Below are positions 1 through 11,873 of a DNA stretch of 64,000 nt, one piece after another (the stretch's first letter is position 1; every line of letters starts with the position of its first letter). Where the stretch lies: the NCBI GenBank assembly GCA_947568835.1, contig OX387609.1, positions 10,493,660 to 10,557,659 of the forward strand, in the 5' to 3' direction. Both the position numbers and the translations under genes were made by a program. Source of the DNA: Protonemura montana. Its lineage: Eukaryota > Arthropoda > Insecta > Plecoptera > Nemouridae. The notes under the pieces are model-generated. The model did not search any database and was not told where the DNA came from. It saw only the letters and a list, made by a program, of their open reading frames with translations.

Positions 1-1669
1 TTTCGCTGTTACGTGATTGACTGCTGGCTTGTCCGTATAACCTTGAATTTTAAACGAATCAGAATGCAGAAAACGTTGTTAACCTTGCTGTTCGATTTAT
101 GATGGCTGTTTCACAATCGTTCTTCGCTCAAAAATAAGCGAAGGGTTGAAATATCTGGGAAAACAACTGACGTTTACTAACATTTAAATCTTATTGAATT
201 ATAGGTTATGTCAGATTATTTGTCAATAGGGCTCCTAAGATGACAGCAAGTGTATTTTACGCTGAAAATTCACACTAAAACCATGCCGTTTTAATATATT
301 TAAAAAGCTTTCGGTGATTTAGGTTTAACGTTCAGTTTTTCAGTGGGCCGTTAAAACCTAACGGCTCGTTTATTTGTTATTTGCTTGGCGACAGACACGC
401 GATGTTTGCATAGTGATTGCGCAATGTTTGACCTTTGGACAGGAATAGCATCGTGAAATGATGGGTGAGAGGAATGCATTTTTCACATTCAAGCAAAATC
501 CGACTGCGAGCAATGTGATTTCAATTTAATACTGTTTAGGGAAATTGACTAAGCCATTGGTATGCGTGGGTTTAGTCAGAGTCTAGTCAGGGTTTAGTGT
601 TAAAACGAAAACTGTCGACCAAAATAGTAGTCGCTCAGAGATGGAGTTACAGTCGTTTCGAGTTTTAAGATATTTAATTTAATTACTTATCGCAGATAAC
701 TTGCATTTGAGACATTATTAATGCTCATTTTTAACGATTGATAAAATATGTATCGATATTTTGAGTAGAAATTATTTAATTGTAGTGTTTTGTTAATACA
801 GTCAGCCGCAAGTGCCATCGGGTGGCACCTACCATAATGGGAAACGAACGTTTTTTTGGTTTTACAATTAAATTTAGATGACTTATTTCGTTTTCTTTTG
901 TCAGTTAAATACAGAAAGCCTTGGAAAGCAACAACAATCTGCCATCTCTCCGCATATTTGTAAGCGGACTGTACCGCGAAAGATAGATTGACTTGCCATC
1001 ATTCGGCGCTATTCTATTTGTACGTATTTGTTTACCTGTTGTACTCAATCAAGACAATCGCAAATTGTAATGCAATTGCGGATCGAGAAGCGTAATGCAA
1101 ATCCAATTACTCCGACGTTGATTAAGTTCTGTTTGTGTAACAATTGGACGAGATTGGATTCGAAATGAAGTCAAAGAGTTGAAAAGAGCATTCGGAAGTC
1201 GAAATAAATGGTCGTGATTTAGGTTTGACTAAACATTTTTGAGGGATGAAATTAGGAACAATATTTCCGCTGCTAAATTGAAAACCGAACTGTATTTTCC
1301 CGTGAAGGAAAATGACCCCCCCTTTGTAGATATAATAATAAACAGCATAGCGCAAAGGAGTGACCTCGTTTTCGGGAAACTCATTTTCCGATACGCTTTC
1401 CTTTAACTTCGCCTTGGGGAAACACTCGGAACGCTTTTGAAGCCATAGGGAAAACAACGAAAAGAAAAACAATTTGGAAAAATGCTTTCCTATTTCACTT
1501 TACCAAAGAACCGAAGTAAAATGAAATGTTGTAAACTCAATTGAAGTATGTTTCACTGCGAGAATGCTTTGCTACATCAATGTAGCGTACTGGCATTATA
1601 ATGTACAAAATATAATATGATTGTAACATACGCTAAAAGCATTCTTGGCCTTTATCAAAACTATGTAGC
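1..1669. other. AT-rich DNA, no gene seen
   Basis: No coding exon, repeat or RNA gene is recognisable. A 116-codon open frame on the minus strand at 1122-1472 has an AT-biased, low-complexity composition, no recognisable domain and no convincing splice or promoter context, so it is not called. Confidence 0.5.
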
Positions 1670-1797
1670 TATCAAAATAGTCTTTAAATAGTCTAAATAG
1701 TCTAAATAGTCTAAATAGTCTAAATAGTCTAAATAGATAAATAAATAAATAGTCTAAATAGTCTAGCTATCAAAATAGTCTTTAAATAGTCTTTAAG
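1670..1797. repeat. Short tandem repeat, unit AAATAGTCT
   Basis: A nine-base unit (AAATAGTCT) is repeated with variants such as CTTTAAATAGT, and is interrupted near 1736 by a short (AAAT)n run. The segment TAGCTATCAAAATAGTCTTT occurs at both edges (about 1667 and 1763), so the array itself may lie in a small direct duplication. Confidence 0.85.
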
Positions 1798-2540
1798 CGT
1801 TTAGGTCCAATCTGATCAGCTTGGCTTACATGAAAGGAATACTCTTTACTTACATACGAATTACAACTTACACAAGATGTAAACCAGGCCATGGTGCCGA
1901 GCAGATAAGGGAAAGGGATTTTCTTTCTGCCCTGTCTAGACACAGTTTAGTATATTCACTGGAAAACCCGGATAAGGGTCGCCTTTTTCTTAAACTATCC
2001 CCATTTTCTAGTGAACCTTGTGTTCTAGCTATTTCAGAATATAGGTCAACTAGAAGTTTACATGCTTTTTCTTTTTTCAAAAAACAGTAAATTTGTGTTT
2101 CTTTGCACCAGAGGCAACATGATACGATTCAGAACGGTGAACATACGACCTACGGAAAATCTATTCGTGATTTGGAAATAATTTTATGTCGTGACTGCTG
2201 GAAATCATTCGTCGGATGCAGCTTATGAAAATTGCATTCTTATAGCCTCGGCTAGCGACAACTGGGATGGCGTTGTTTTTTTTTTTTCTTGTATTTTCTT
2301 TCGAATCGCGGGGAGATCTCTCTAGGGCACGATAGTCAAGCCCGACCTTATAACCACGAGCACAACTACTTCAAAAAACTTGCTTAGCGGTTTATTTGCC
2401 GGTGAACAAAAATTGCAAAATCAATTTCAAGTCACAGGAATAGAAAGAAAATTGTCGATGTCAACGTTTACGTCATTGAATATAAAAAAGAAGAATCGAC
2501 AAATTGTTATGAAACTTAAGTCAATAGTGAGTTTCTTGTC
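1798..2540. other. No gene seen
   Basis: Overlapping open frames on both strands near 1821-2090 are mutually antisense, share no known motif and lack splice context. Nothing else is recognised before the minisatellite. Confidence 0.4.
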
Positions 2541-3372
2541 TCAGCCCGTGAGAGAAGATACCAGCACATGGACTGTCCCCTGCATTGCTACAGTCTAGCC
2601 TGTGAGAGAAGATACCAGCACAAGGATTGCCCCCTGCATTGCTACAGTCTAGCCCGTGAGAGAAGATACCAGCACAAGGATTGTCCCCTGCATTGCTACA
2701 GTCTAGCCCGTGAGAGAAGATACCAGCACAAGGACTGTCCCCTGCATTGCTACAGTCTAGCCCGTGAGAGAAGATACCAGCACAAGGACTGTCCCCTGCA
2801 TTGCTACAGTCAAGCCCGTGAGAGAAGATACCAGCACAAGGACTGTCCCTGCATTGCTACAGTCTAGCCAGTGAGAGAAGATACCAGCATAAGGACTGTC
2901 CCCTGCATTGCTACAGTCTAGCCCGTGAGAGAAGATACCAGCACAAGGACTGTCCCTGCATTGCTACAGTCTAGCCCGTGAGAGAAGATACCAGCACAAG
3001 AACTGACCCCTGCATTGCTACAGTCTAGCTCGTGAGAGAAGATACCAGCACAAGGGCTATCCCCTGCATTGCTACAGTCTAGCCAGTGAGAGAACATTCC
3101 AGCACAAAGGCTGAATTACTACAGTCTAGCCCGTGAGAGAAGATACAAGAAAAAGGACTGCACCCTGCATTGCTTCAGTCTAGCCCGTGAGAAGAGGAAA
3201 CCAGCACAAGGACTGTCCCCTGCATTGCTACAGTCTAGCCCGTGAGAGAAGATACTAGCACACGGACTGCCCCCATCATTGCTACAGTCTAGCCAGTGAG
3301 AGAAGATACCAGCACACGGACTGCCCCCATCATCGCTACAGTCTAGTCCGTGAGAGAAGGAACCAGCATAAA
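2541..3372. repeat. 54-bp minisatellite, 16 units
   Basis: The block GTGAGAGAAG recurs at 2548, 2602, 2656, 2710, 2764, 2818, 2871, 2925, 2978, 3032, 3086, 3133, 3187, 3242, 3296 and 3350. Spacing is mostly 54 bases, with 53-, 55- and one 47-base unit. Each unit reads roughly GTCTAGCCCGTGAGAGAAGA, a TACCAGCACAAGGACTG block, then CCCCTGCATTGCTACA. Because 54 is divisible by three, an 18-residue Cys/Arg-rich repeat stays open for about 100 codons on the plus strand, but single-base losses at 2871 and 2978 break the frame. I read this as a non-coding minisatellite. It is not visibly derived from the SINE in this window. Confidence 0.95.
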
Positions 3373-3720
3373 CATACCAAAATTTAAAAGTTCCAAATCG
3401 ATCCAAGTTGTAAATTATGACCGTTTTCTTGATCTTTTAATAAATGACCAAAAACTATTATTTTTAATTTCGCCAAGAACTTTTTCTGGAATATTCTGCA
3501 AAGAATCCAGGAAAAGAAAACTCCCTCTGGATTTTGTTTTCGAAACTCTGGAACCAGTCGCGCTACAACCACCCGATACTCAGACCGACGCACTTTCGGC
3601 GGCCGACGTCGCGACGCCTAGCATCAGGCCTAGCGCCGAAACGACGTCGCTTTCGGGCGTCGCCGCCAGAGGGCGACGGCGTCGCAAAAATCAAACAGCA
3701 TCCCCCAATTTGAACGGGTG
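3373..3720 (+). other. CpG-rich islet with palindromic GC blocks and an open frame
   Basis: Bases 3555-3690 are sharply GC- and CpG-rich against AT-rich flanks and hold several inverted GACGTCG/CGACGTC-type blocks, such as GGCGGCCGACGTCGCGACGCC on one side and GGCGTCGCCGCCAGAGGGCG on the other. A plus-strand frame runs through it from inside the minisatellite to a TGA at 3719-3721 and ends in an Arg-rich cluster. No domain is recognisable. It could be a broken exon, a promoter islet or a repeat fragment. Confidence 0.3.
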
Positions 3721-3950
3721 AACGGTCTCAGAGTTGCTCTACTGTTTTGTATCCAGATGAAAATTAGACATTTTCCTGGAATATTTATTATATCTAAATA
3801 TACATAATTGTTTAAACAAGTTTTTCCTTGAAATAAACTTTGCACATTTTTGTAACAGTGTAACCACAACTTTAAAAATTATTATCAAGCATTAGCTTGA
3901 CTCTCGAAATTTACATAATAACTAAGAAAAGTTTAAGATCCTATATCAAG

Positions 3951-4037
3951 ATGGCGTCCGAAAACCTTTTTTTAATTAACTTTAACAGCGCTTCTCCAAT
4001 ATTGTCAGAATATTCAATAAAAATCACCAAAAAATGA
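3951..4037 (+). CDS. Possible short ORF at an AAGATGGC start context
   Basis: An ATG in the context CAAGATGGCGTCC opens 28 codons (starting MASENLFLINF) and ends at TGA. The same CAAG/AAA-ATGGC context begins several other short open frames in this window. There is no domain, splice site or promoter evidence. It may equally be a YY1/Pho-type protein-binding site that happens to contain ATG. Confidence 0.15.
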   Translation: MASENLFLINFNSASPILSEYSIKITKK

Positions 4038-6331
4038 TCGCTTTCCACGATTAACAGCATATTCTCAACCTTCCTTGAGCTCCACATCTCAGCTAACCCA
4101 GTGCGTCGTTAAACAAGCGATGCCTACCTGTCTCATGTTGGCTGCAGGGATCCTAGATTGTCCTTGTAATCATTGCTGGCCGTGAACAGGTACGCTGGCT
4201 GGATACCTGTAACAAAACACGATCATTAGTGGCAGACACATCTGAACAATCTTTCTAAATCGGATAAAATGAGCCTAGAACGACACGAGTTTCGCTAGAT
4301 TGGCATGAATTAAGACGCTGTTTGAACTATTAGTGGTTGATTATCTTGGGTTGTGCTTCAAAAAGTGCATTTCACATTTTCTATCTCGTTACCGGTTCGA
4401 TTTTTCTGGTTTGAAAGAGTCTGTAACGGAAATCATAACCTAAATGATGATTCCTAAAGCTTAACATTTGGGGTGAAAGTCGTTACCACCATGGTAACCA
4501 CTGAAATATCTGGAGCCTAACTTGAGCTGTTCTTTGTGGATATGATCCTAAAAGTCAGTGTTCGATAATCCATAGAAATTTAAGCAAACATGATTTTTTA
4601 TAGAATTAAACCGTAGATACAATTTTAGCATAAAAGATAAAAAATAAATTATCGCCTCCAAAATGGTGACAGCCTCAGATCGCAATTATTCCTGTTCGGG
4701 AAAAGTTCACCGAGTTGTTCAATTTAGTTCGGAGATCCAAGCGAACTGGTGACCGAACGGTAATTCATAAAAGAAATATTTATTTTTTTACTGTAATATT
4801 AAAAGTTAGTCAGGGATAGGGGTTGTAAACAACCACCATTCTGTGCTGCGCCATAAAAAATTAACGGCCGAGGTAGAAAATTCAATTTAGAGTTTATTTG
4901 ATCATTAAAACGTAGCTAAATCGACACGAAGTTGATTCGGTGATGTGTTTTATTAAAATTGGAATCAGATCTGCATTTTATCAAAATTCAATCATTTTCA
5001 TGTCTAGACCAGAACCACGCTGAACAATAGATATCATTTTTTACACATTTTTTTAACCAAACAAAGGAAGATCATGATGAATCACAAAACGAGCATAACT
5101 TACCCACCATTCTATTAAAAATTCTACCATTAAAACCCAACAAAATTTAATAATATCTAAGCGAAAATAAATCTATGGTGTCTACAATTTTAAATAAATG
5201 CACAGAAATTAAGTCATTTTCCCGCTTTTCATATTCAAATATAATAATAGCGATCATCACAGCTCTAAAGTTAAATGCATCAATGTGCAGTGACTACACA
5301 AAGCATGCAGTTGTCTAAAAGTTAAGTTCTGTCACCGACAAGACGGTCTCCGAAAGAAGCTGAGGTAATAATATTCAATACAAAATTTCCAGATGTAAGA
5401 ACTCGAGTAAGACAGGCAATCTATTATGTTAATTACGCTCAGACCGGTACCGAGCGCACTAGAATGAATCAAATTGAAAGACGTTCGTGTTTCGTGGTCT
5501 CGCGTGAAGAATTTTCACCGAGAAACGCGGCAAGGTATGGCGCAGGGAAATTGAGTTTTCGCCCGTCAAGTGAACGGTGTGAAATGGAGTGGTTGATGCC
5601 GAGAGGAAAATGGAAATCGAGGAAAAACGAGGAAAAATGTAATGAAAATGGATCTTCGTTGTATGACCGTTATTATAAAGGAGCGGTATAAGTATTAACA
5701 TTTCCAGTTTGATTATGCTACTGAGGTATCAGATAAATTGGCTGTGATAGATTAGTTACTGATGGTTATATTTTTATTTCGTAAAACTTGTCTTTAACAA
5801 TTATGTGTCAAGAAAGTATGAATTTAACGGTTAGAACTTTGAGTTCAGTGCATTCTGATAAAAGCATTGATTGCTTCTTGATTAAGAAAAGCGTGTACAT
5901 GTGAAAAATTGCCAAGAAATGTTCTTTCTATCGGAAATGCAGCAGTCATTGAGTTTCTTTAGTTGAGAGTGGGGAGTGGGGATATAATGGAGGCGCGTCA
6001 TTCCTGCAACAAGCTTGCCAAAATGATTTGCCAACAAAAAAGCATCGCATTCATGTAAAGAGACAATAAAGATGCCAAACGCGAAATAAACAGAAAATCG
6101 CTACATTGCGAAATCGCGGCGCGTGTGAGATTTTTGAAAACTACTTTGTTACCGAAAGTGTTTGAAATCCAAATATTGGAACTGGTCTTGGACAATAAAT
6201 TCGGTAGGGTGGAAATAGATTTCGTTTAAATTAAGAAAACGCAGTGCCAACGATTATAGCTGTGGATTGTTTTTGGTTTAAGTAGGTACAGTCGTAGTGA
6301 GGGCGGTCAGTGTTTCTAAAAATCGATTACT
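4038..6331. other. AT-rich DNA; SINE tail scrap; unrecognised ORF
   Basis: Only a scrap of the SINE 3' end (GTGCGTCGTTAAACAAG, about 4101-4117) is identifiable. A 75-codon plus-strand frame at 5464-5691, rich in Arg, Glu and Lys and with an equally long antisense frame, is not recognised. The rest is AT-rich with no visible feature. Confidence 0.4.
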
Positions 6332-6720
6332 GAACTGTTTTTCGTGTTGGAAACACCGGTTTTCATGAGATCACCGAAGTTAAGCAACACTGCGCTGAGT
6401 CAGGTATTGGATGGGTGACCATCATACACATGACCAGTTCTGTTTGGGAGAGAGGTTGGAGGGATGAAAGTTAGTACAGCAACTTCATTCGCCTTGATTA
6501 TCAACCTCTCGACAGCATGAATTGTGAAGGAGTGCTCTTGTTCGCGTTGTACCGTCCTTCGGAAGGGACGTTAAGCCGGTGGTCCTCTTGGTAGGTTACG
6601 TGCCGGCACCGGGTTTAACCTCCTCCCTTCTAGACTAGATTATGTTTATCATCATCCTCATCATCACCCTCACATTTAAAAAAACGCTAAAAACAGTGAA
6701 AACAATGCGTCGCTAAACAC
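6332..6720 (+). mobile_element. 5S-derived SINE, near full length
   Basis: The copy starts with the 5S-like head: GATCACCGAAGTTAAGCA (box A region), then GGTATTGGATGGGTGACC (intermediate element/box C region), both internal RNA polymerase III promoter parts of 5S rRNA. A body follows with CCGTCCTTCGGAAGGGACG, and the 3' end is GCGTCGCTAAACAC plus an A-rich, ATCA-containing tail. A short internal deletion lies in the body near 6592. The 5S relation is from sequence resemblance. Mobilisation by a LINE that recognises the tail is inferred. Confidence 0.85.
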
Positions 6721-8096
6721 TAAAAATCTATCAATGATAACAGTTATTTTTAATTAAATATGTGTCATAATTTATGAAAACTGGCTACGCGTGCTAAAAA
6801 GAAAATCTCTTTAAGTTTACAATTGTCGTTGTACGAGACTTGCAACAATAACAGAATGAAAAGTTAAAACATTCTCCGCCAACACGCGATCGCACCCGAG
6901 CGTACATCGAAAGTGATGGACTGTAATTGGTAAGTAATTGCATCTGTGTCGATGTGCGATGTGCGAGGGAGAAAAACGACAACAAGGGTTGGAAAACCAC
7001 GCAACAGTGAGAGAGAAGGGTAAATATATAGGTTAGAGCGTGCATCTACCTATTTGTGAAATGTAAATGGGAACGGGTACCTAATTGTGATTTGTGAGGT
7101 AATTGTAAATAATAGGAATAACATACCGTTACAGAGCTGGGTTTTGTTTTCCTTCACCACCGTTGGCACTTTAAAGTGATAATATTTATTTTGAAACTTA
7201 GAAAAATACTCGAGACACTATTCAATTTCACAAATAAACAAATAGTACATTTTCTCTAGAGATAATAATTGCAATGTTCAATTGAACTAGACAATGTTTT
7301 GGCTGTCCTCGTCGCAGACTGAATCGAATTTGGGGTAGGTCGTGGTGGCGGCGGCGTTCGACGTGAAGGGGTTTTGTAGGGGCATGGTTTTTTGGGGGTG
7401 GTAGGGGGTTTGCGAGGCCAGTGACCTGCCTCAATGCGGCACGCAGTGGCCCCTTGCACAGAGTATATCGATTTTACAACCAGCCCTTAATGTAGGGGCT
7501 GTGAAATGAAAGTGGACGGGGTGAACAACATTTAGGTCTCTACCGGAGGGGGGAAGTTATGAGTGCTTTTTTCTGAAACAAGTGTTTATTTTGTTTATTT
7601 TATATTGAAGATAAATAATTATATTTTTTTATTTTTTATCAATTTTCTTCCAATATCAATAGGTCATCGGTATTTCTACAAACTTACTTTTCTTGTTGTT
7701 TCATAATGGTTCTTACGAACTGTACTATTATTCATTTCACTATTTACATCTAAATTTTATTCCATTCTTACTGTGCGAGAATGTTAATTTCCCATCATGA
7801 AACCAATTAAATCAATTTTGAAACTACAACTCGAATTCTGTTCAAACTAAACCAGAACAAATCGTTGATAAAAAGAAATAAAACATACAAAATAACTAAT
7901 ACGAATTAGTTACAACTTCCGGTTGATTATCTTGGTGAATGAAATTAAAATTACAAACAAAAAAAGAACCGAGTTCAAAGTCCCCGTACATTTGCATCTC
8001 ACCAGAAATCTCATCATCCCAGCTGATTAACATAAGTACAGAGAATTCAGTATCACTTATGCAAGACCAGTTCACATAGACGAGCTAGGAAATGCA
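6721..8096. other. AT-rich DNA with a GC islet at 7300-7460
   Basis: At 7310-7450 the plus strand is G-rich (GGTGGCGGCGGCGTTCG, GGGGGTGGTAGGGGGTTTG). The complementary frames are Pro/Thr/Arg-rich with no recognisable domain. It could be a promoter islet or a low-complexity exon. Nothing else is seen. Confidence 0.3.
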
Positions 8097-8133
8097 TGGC
8101 TAGTGCATCGACGGATGCACTAGCTGCATAGCT
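8097..8133. repeat. Perfect short inverted repeat (hairpin)
   Basis: GCTAGTGCATC, GACG, GATGCACTAGC forms an 11-bp perfect stem with a 4-base loop, extended imperfectly by TGCAT-like flanks. It could be a protein-binding palindrome or a fold-back remnant. Confidence 0.6.
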
Positions 8134-9097
8134 GCAGTCGGCCTTGAACGACGCAGCCAACGTCTATAGTTAGTACGCGATTGGTCGACCTACTAGCCCA
8201 TAGACTAAAATAGTAGCATGCCTATAAACTCAATGGTGGCATAGAGAAACACGATTTGGGTGCCCGGGCTTCGAACTCAAGGGCAACAAGCAAATACAGG
8301 GAAAAGTCGGATCATAAAAGTGTGTTCCGGGAATGATGTCGGCGATTCTTTTCTGGATTGGCTTGGCGTTGTTAAAACATGGTTCTCAAAAGCGGATCCA
8401 TAAGTTGGATTAATTTGCAACAACTTTGCTACATAGTTATGTGAAAATGTGTATAGTTTTTTTTCATATGATTTTTCGCTAGTCGCTAGTTGGGATATAA
8501 AAAAAAACGAAAAGTTTAACATGTTCTTGTTTAAAAGTTTAAAATCAGTAAAAATAATCGCCGTTAAGGGCGTGCAAGTCGTTAATATCGTGTTTTCTTA
8601 ACAAGCCGTTATCTTGTTATAACTAATACATGATTACGGCCACGTATTAACGTTCTAACCCGAACAAAAGTCCTCAATCCTCGTATTAATATCAAGTTTT
8701 TTGTAACAAAAACTCAGCAGCACCAAAACGAAACAAAAAATCCGAAACAACCTCACAGCCAACAGGATAATCTTTAATTGTTTTTGGCAAACTTACAGAT
8801 GACAGAAACGACAAGATGACAGCTGAGCAGCGATGACGTCCAACTAGGTTATACACTGGTTACTAAATGCACTCGTGAAATGCAACTCAAGGTCGTGTAG
8901 GATGCAACTAAACCGCAGATCGGCGCCTGCGGTATGCACTTCCGAAACTGCATCGACACCCAAGGCAACTGCATTTTTTGGCACGCAATACTCTTTTCCG
9001 CATTTTTTTTTTTCAGTTTGGTCAATGTCCCACGTGGAGAATTTCCGTTTAGTATAGGAAAATCATAAGGAGCAAACATTTAGAACGGTTAATTCGG
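8134..9097. other. No gene; tRNA-like T-arm scrap and TGCA cluster
   Basis: On the minus strand, GAGTTCGAAGCCC at about 8266-8280 looks like a tRNA T-arm/B-box scrap, but no A box or acceptor pairing is found. From 8866 to 8985 TGCA-centred hexamers (TGCACT, TGCAAC, TGCATC) recur at short spacing. A strong minus-strand splice donor (ATCT|GTAAGTTT) lies at about 8785-8792, but no exon can be assigned to it. Confidence 0.35.
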
Positions 9098-9162
9098 TGT
9101 AAAATCTGATTTAAATTGCAAACGCTTGCAATGCGCGGGAATTTAATTGTTTGAAAGTTTAA
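9098..9162 (+). mobile_element. Fragment of the tRNA-core inverted-repeat element
   Basis: AAATTGCAAACGCTTGCAAT plus GCGCGGGAATTTAATT matches the conserved flanking domain of the elements at 38.4, 41.9 and 48.7 kb. No tRNA-like core follows here, so this is a truncated copy. Confidence 0.65.
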
Positions 9163-9718
9163 ATGAAGTTTAATTAATAAGCTGTTTAAAGTTTCATACG
9201 TTAACAATAAAAAAAAGGTTCAAAAGGTACTCAGATACTGTAAATAATTGTATAAATATATTAATAACACTAAAAAAATATATATAGCTACTAAATATAA
9301 AAAAAATTAAATGGACAAAAGAAGCCTGTTTTAATTTGCTATGTAATAACTTATTGCAAGAAAATTGTTCTGATCCAACCATAATTAAATGCACGACATT
9401 GTGTGTTGTGTTTGTTAAATGATTGTAATTGTAATAAAAAGTGCAATTGCACGCGTTATGTAATGGCATTGCATTGATTGCATCTTACGCTCGCTCAACG
9501 CCTAAATGAAAGTAATGCATTACACATGCGCCTGCGTGCGTGTATGTGTGAGTGTGTGTGTGTGTTAAGATTGCGTCTGGTAGACTGCGGATGCTCAGAT
9601 TAGAAGTGCAAGGTCAAATGTGCATGTGCAATAAAGTGCAGTTTAAAATGCAGCCTGGCTGCAGTGAACGTCGTTTATAAATAGTAATGTGGCTTGTTTC
9701 TTGAGTGGGTTTGTTTCA
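9163..9718. other. No gene; TG microsatellite and TGCA-rich stretch
   Basis: A (TG)n run with interruptions lies at 9536-9566. TGCA-centred motifs (GTGCAATTGCAC, TTGCATTGATTGCATC, GTGCATGTGCAATAAAGTGC) are dense at 9435-9490 and 9600-9665. No coding or RNA gene is seen. Confidence 0.5.
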
Positions 9719-9739
9719 CTGAGGTTTGGCAACGTTGGT

Positions 9740-10330
9740 ACTCATAATAACACCAAGTTAAGCAACACTGAGCTAGGTCAGGTATTGAATGAGTGACCAC
9801 CGAACGGTTTGGCGTGTTGGAAACACCGGTTCTTGTTAGATCACCGAAGCTAAGCAACTCTGCGCTGGGTCAGGTATTGAATGACCATCATACACATGAC
9901 CAGTTCTGTTCGGGAGAGAGGTTGGAGGGATGAAAGTTAAGCAACACTGCGCTGAGTCAGGTATTGGATGGGTGACCATCATACACATGACCAGTTCTGT
10001 TCGGGAGAGAGGTTGGAGGGATAAAAGTTAAGCAACACTGCGCTGGGTCAGGTATTGGATGGGTGACCATCATACACATGACCAGTTCTGTTCGGGAGAG
10101 AGGTTGGAGGGATGAAAGTTAGCACAGCAACTTCACTCGCCTTAATTATCAACCTCTCGACAGCACGAAATTCTGGAGGAATCCTGTTGTTCGCGTTGTA
10201 TCGTCTTTCAGAAGGGACTTTCAGTCGGTTGTCCCCTTTGTCTTCGACAGGATTGGGCTACGTTCCGGCACCTGGTTTCCCATACTTCCTTTAAGACTAG
10301 GTTCATACACATCTTACCCAATCATTACCC
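9740..10330 (+). mobile_element. 5S-derived SINE with tandem 91-bp head units
   Basis: A diverged head at about 9750-9830 and a fuller one from 9808 precede two extra 91-base units. The string GTTGGAGGGATGAAAGTTA recurs at about 9921, 10012 and 10103. At each junction the downstream AAAGTTA is joined to the box A TTAAGCAACACT of another head, so repeats probably formed by exchange between AAGTTAAGCAAC and the similar AAGTTAGTACAGCAAC. A normal SINE body follows, and the copy lacks the usual 3' end. Confidence 0.85.
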
Positions 10331-11542
10331 AAGAACTCCATAATATCAGTACTGGAAAAAAGAGAAAAACCCTGTTTGCTACCAGAGTTTGTTTTCGACC
10401 GTATATCAAACCACGACGCGCAACAATGTTTGTATGGACATCATAAATATGCACTTTTTTTCTCCGTTGTACTAGAAGTAAAAATAAAACGAGACGTGAA
10501 TATACACATGCACGTGTATAACTACTATAGATTCTAATTAATTGGCAACGTTCTCGTTTTAGCGCCGTTCCCGCCCTCAAGCTAAAAAGAGCTGACACGA
10601 TGAGGAAGTATAACCTAATTTTATAGTGTACCTACTATTTTACTGTTTACCCGTCGGGGTAAAGGATATCGGAAATTTAATGCCGACGATACCGGCGAGA
10701 AGCGAAAAGAGAAAAACCCCTACAAGACAGTCTATTTTTTTTCTCTTTGGAGAAGTTTCTCTGAGAAGAAAAGCAAATAAACTGTAAGAAAATTGAGATT
10801 GATTGAGTGCCCAAGATGAAAACAGTACATCTTTTAAAGTTACTTTCATTAACCCAACTTAAAAAGAAATTGAGTGGAGTGGAAAAACAAACAAGGTTTG
10901 ATTTTCATTTCATTGAGTGCTATTTATCAACTTTTAATACCCGTTTTTTAATTCTCTTCAATAATTTGAAGTCTAGACTTTGTCAAATAACCAAAACAAA
11001 TAGATTTATAATTTCAACCCTTTATTTTCACAACATATGTAAAAAAAAATTACACAAACAACCCCTTTATAGGCGGAAAAGCAAGGCAAGGTGGAGGGAA
11101 AACTGTTGGTAAAACTGGGGGAGAGTGTCTAGTCTATCAGACTGGAGGTGGGGGAGGCTGGCGGGTTCATGTACGGCCCGTTCAAGGCCATTCCTGGCGT
11201 CGGCCCAGGGGTGGTTATTTTGATTCGGAGGGCGCCGGTGGCGGGGTGGGGGTGGACGGGGAGGGCGAGGGGGGCCTATGTCTGGCAGTGCAACGACCTA
11301 CCCTAACGGTGCACGCAGCGCCATGGTCGTGGTCTAGAGGGCAGTGGGATTGTATGGAATTGGTATCTGACAGTGAAGTCACAATGTTGCTTAACCGCAG
11401 ACTCGAGCTGTGAGCGTTGATTTTGAGAATTAGAAATCATTCGAATTTTTTAAATCAAATTCAAGTGAGATTATAGAAAATTTCAGTGTATAAGGATTTA
11501 GAGACTGAAATTTACTCGCTTATGTGTGAATAATTGATTTAT
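10331..11542. other. No gene; GC-rich islet at 11110-11345
   Basis: At 11110-11345 the sequence is abruptly GC-rich and plus-strand G-rich (GGTGGCGGGGTGGGGGTGG), and so could form G-quadruplexes. No open frame with a recognisable domain runs through it. The rest is AT-rich and featureless. Confidence 0.35.
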
Positions 11543-11672
11543 TGTTTTTAACGACGCATTGTTTTGACAACGGGCACTGGTCTAATGACTTCGATGAATG
11601 AATGATGTTAAGGATTAGGATGAACCTAACCTAGCCTAGAAAGGAGAAGGAGAAAACCGGTGTGCGACCCAC
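11543..11672 (-). mobile_element. 5S-derived SINE, 3' fragment
   Basis: On the minus strand this holds the SINE 3' end: the complement of TTTAACGACGCATTGTTTTG, the GGCACTGGTCTAATGAC block, a GATGAAC...CCTAGCCTAGAA block and the start of the body. The 5S-like head is absent, as expected for a 5'-truncated insertion. Confidence 0.8.
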
Positions 11673-11783
11673 GTGATATTAATTCGGTTAAATTCTGTGC
11701 GTTTCCAAATGATTAAAACACAAATAGGACATAAAAAAAAAGAAGATCAAGAAACTTGTAAGTTTTTCTACCTCACTTCCAAG

Positions 11784-11873
11784 ATGGCTTCGACCCCAGA
11801 CCAAACCAGCTACTCTGCCCCAAACCAACACTCTCTTCAAAGCCTCCAAACGCCCTCCCCCCTGCACCCCTAA
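11784..11873 (+). CDS. Possible 29-codon ORF at an AAGATGGC start
   Basis: ATG in CCAAGATGGCTTCG opens 29 codons (starting MASTPDQTSYSAPNQHSL), Pro/Ser/Gln-rich, ending in TAA. The upstream frame is also open. The antisense 164-codon Pro-rich frame at 11688-12182 overlaps it. No domain is recognised; it could be a micropeptide, a first exon or chance. Confidence 0.2.
   Translation: MASTPDQTSYSAPNQHSLQSLQTPSPLHP

Noticed and set aside
2568-2867. 99-codon Cys/Arg repeat frame
   Set aside because: It is a minisatellite with 54-bp units; single-base losses break the frame in later units and no start or splice context exists.
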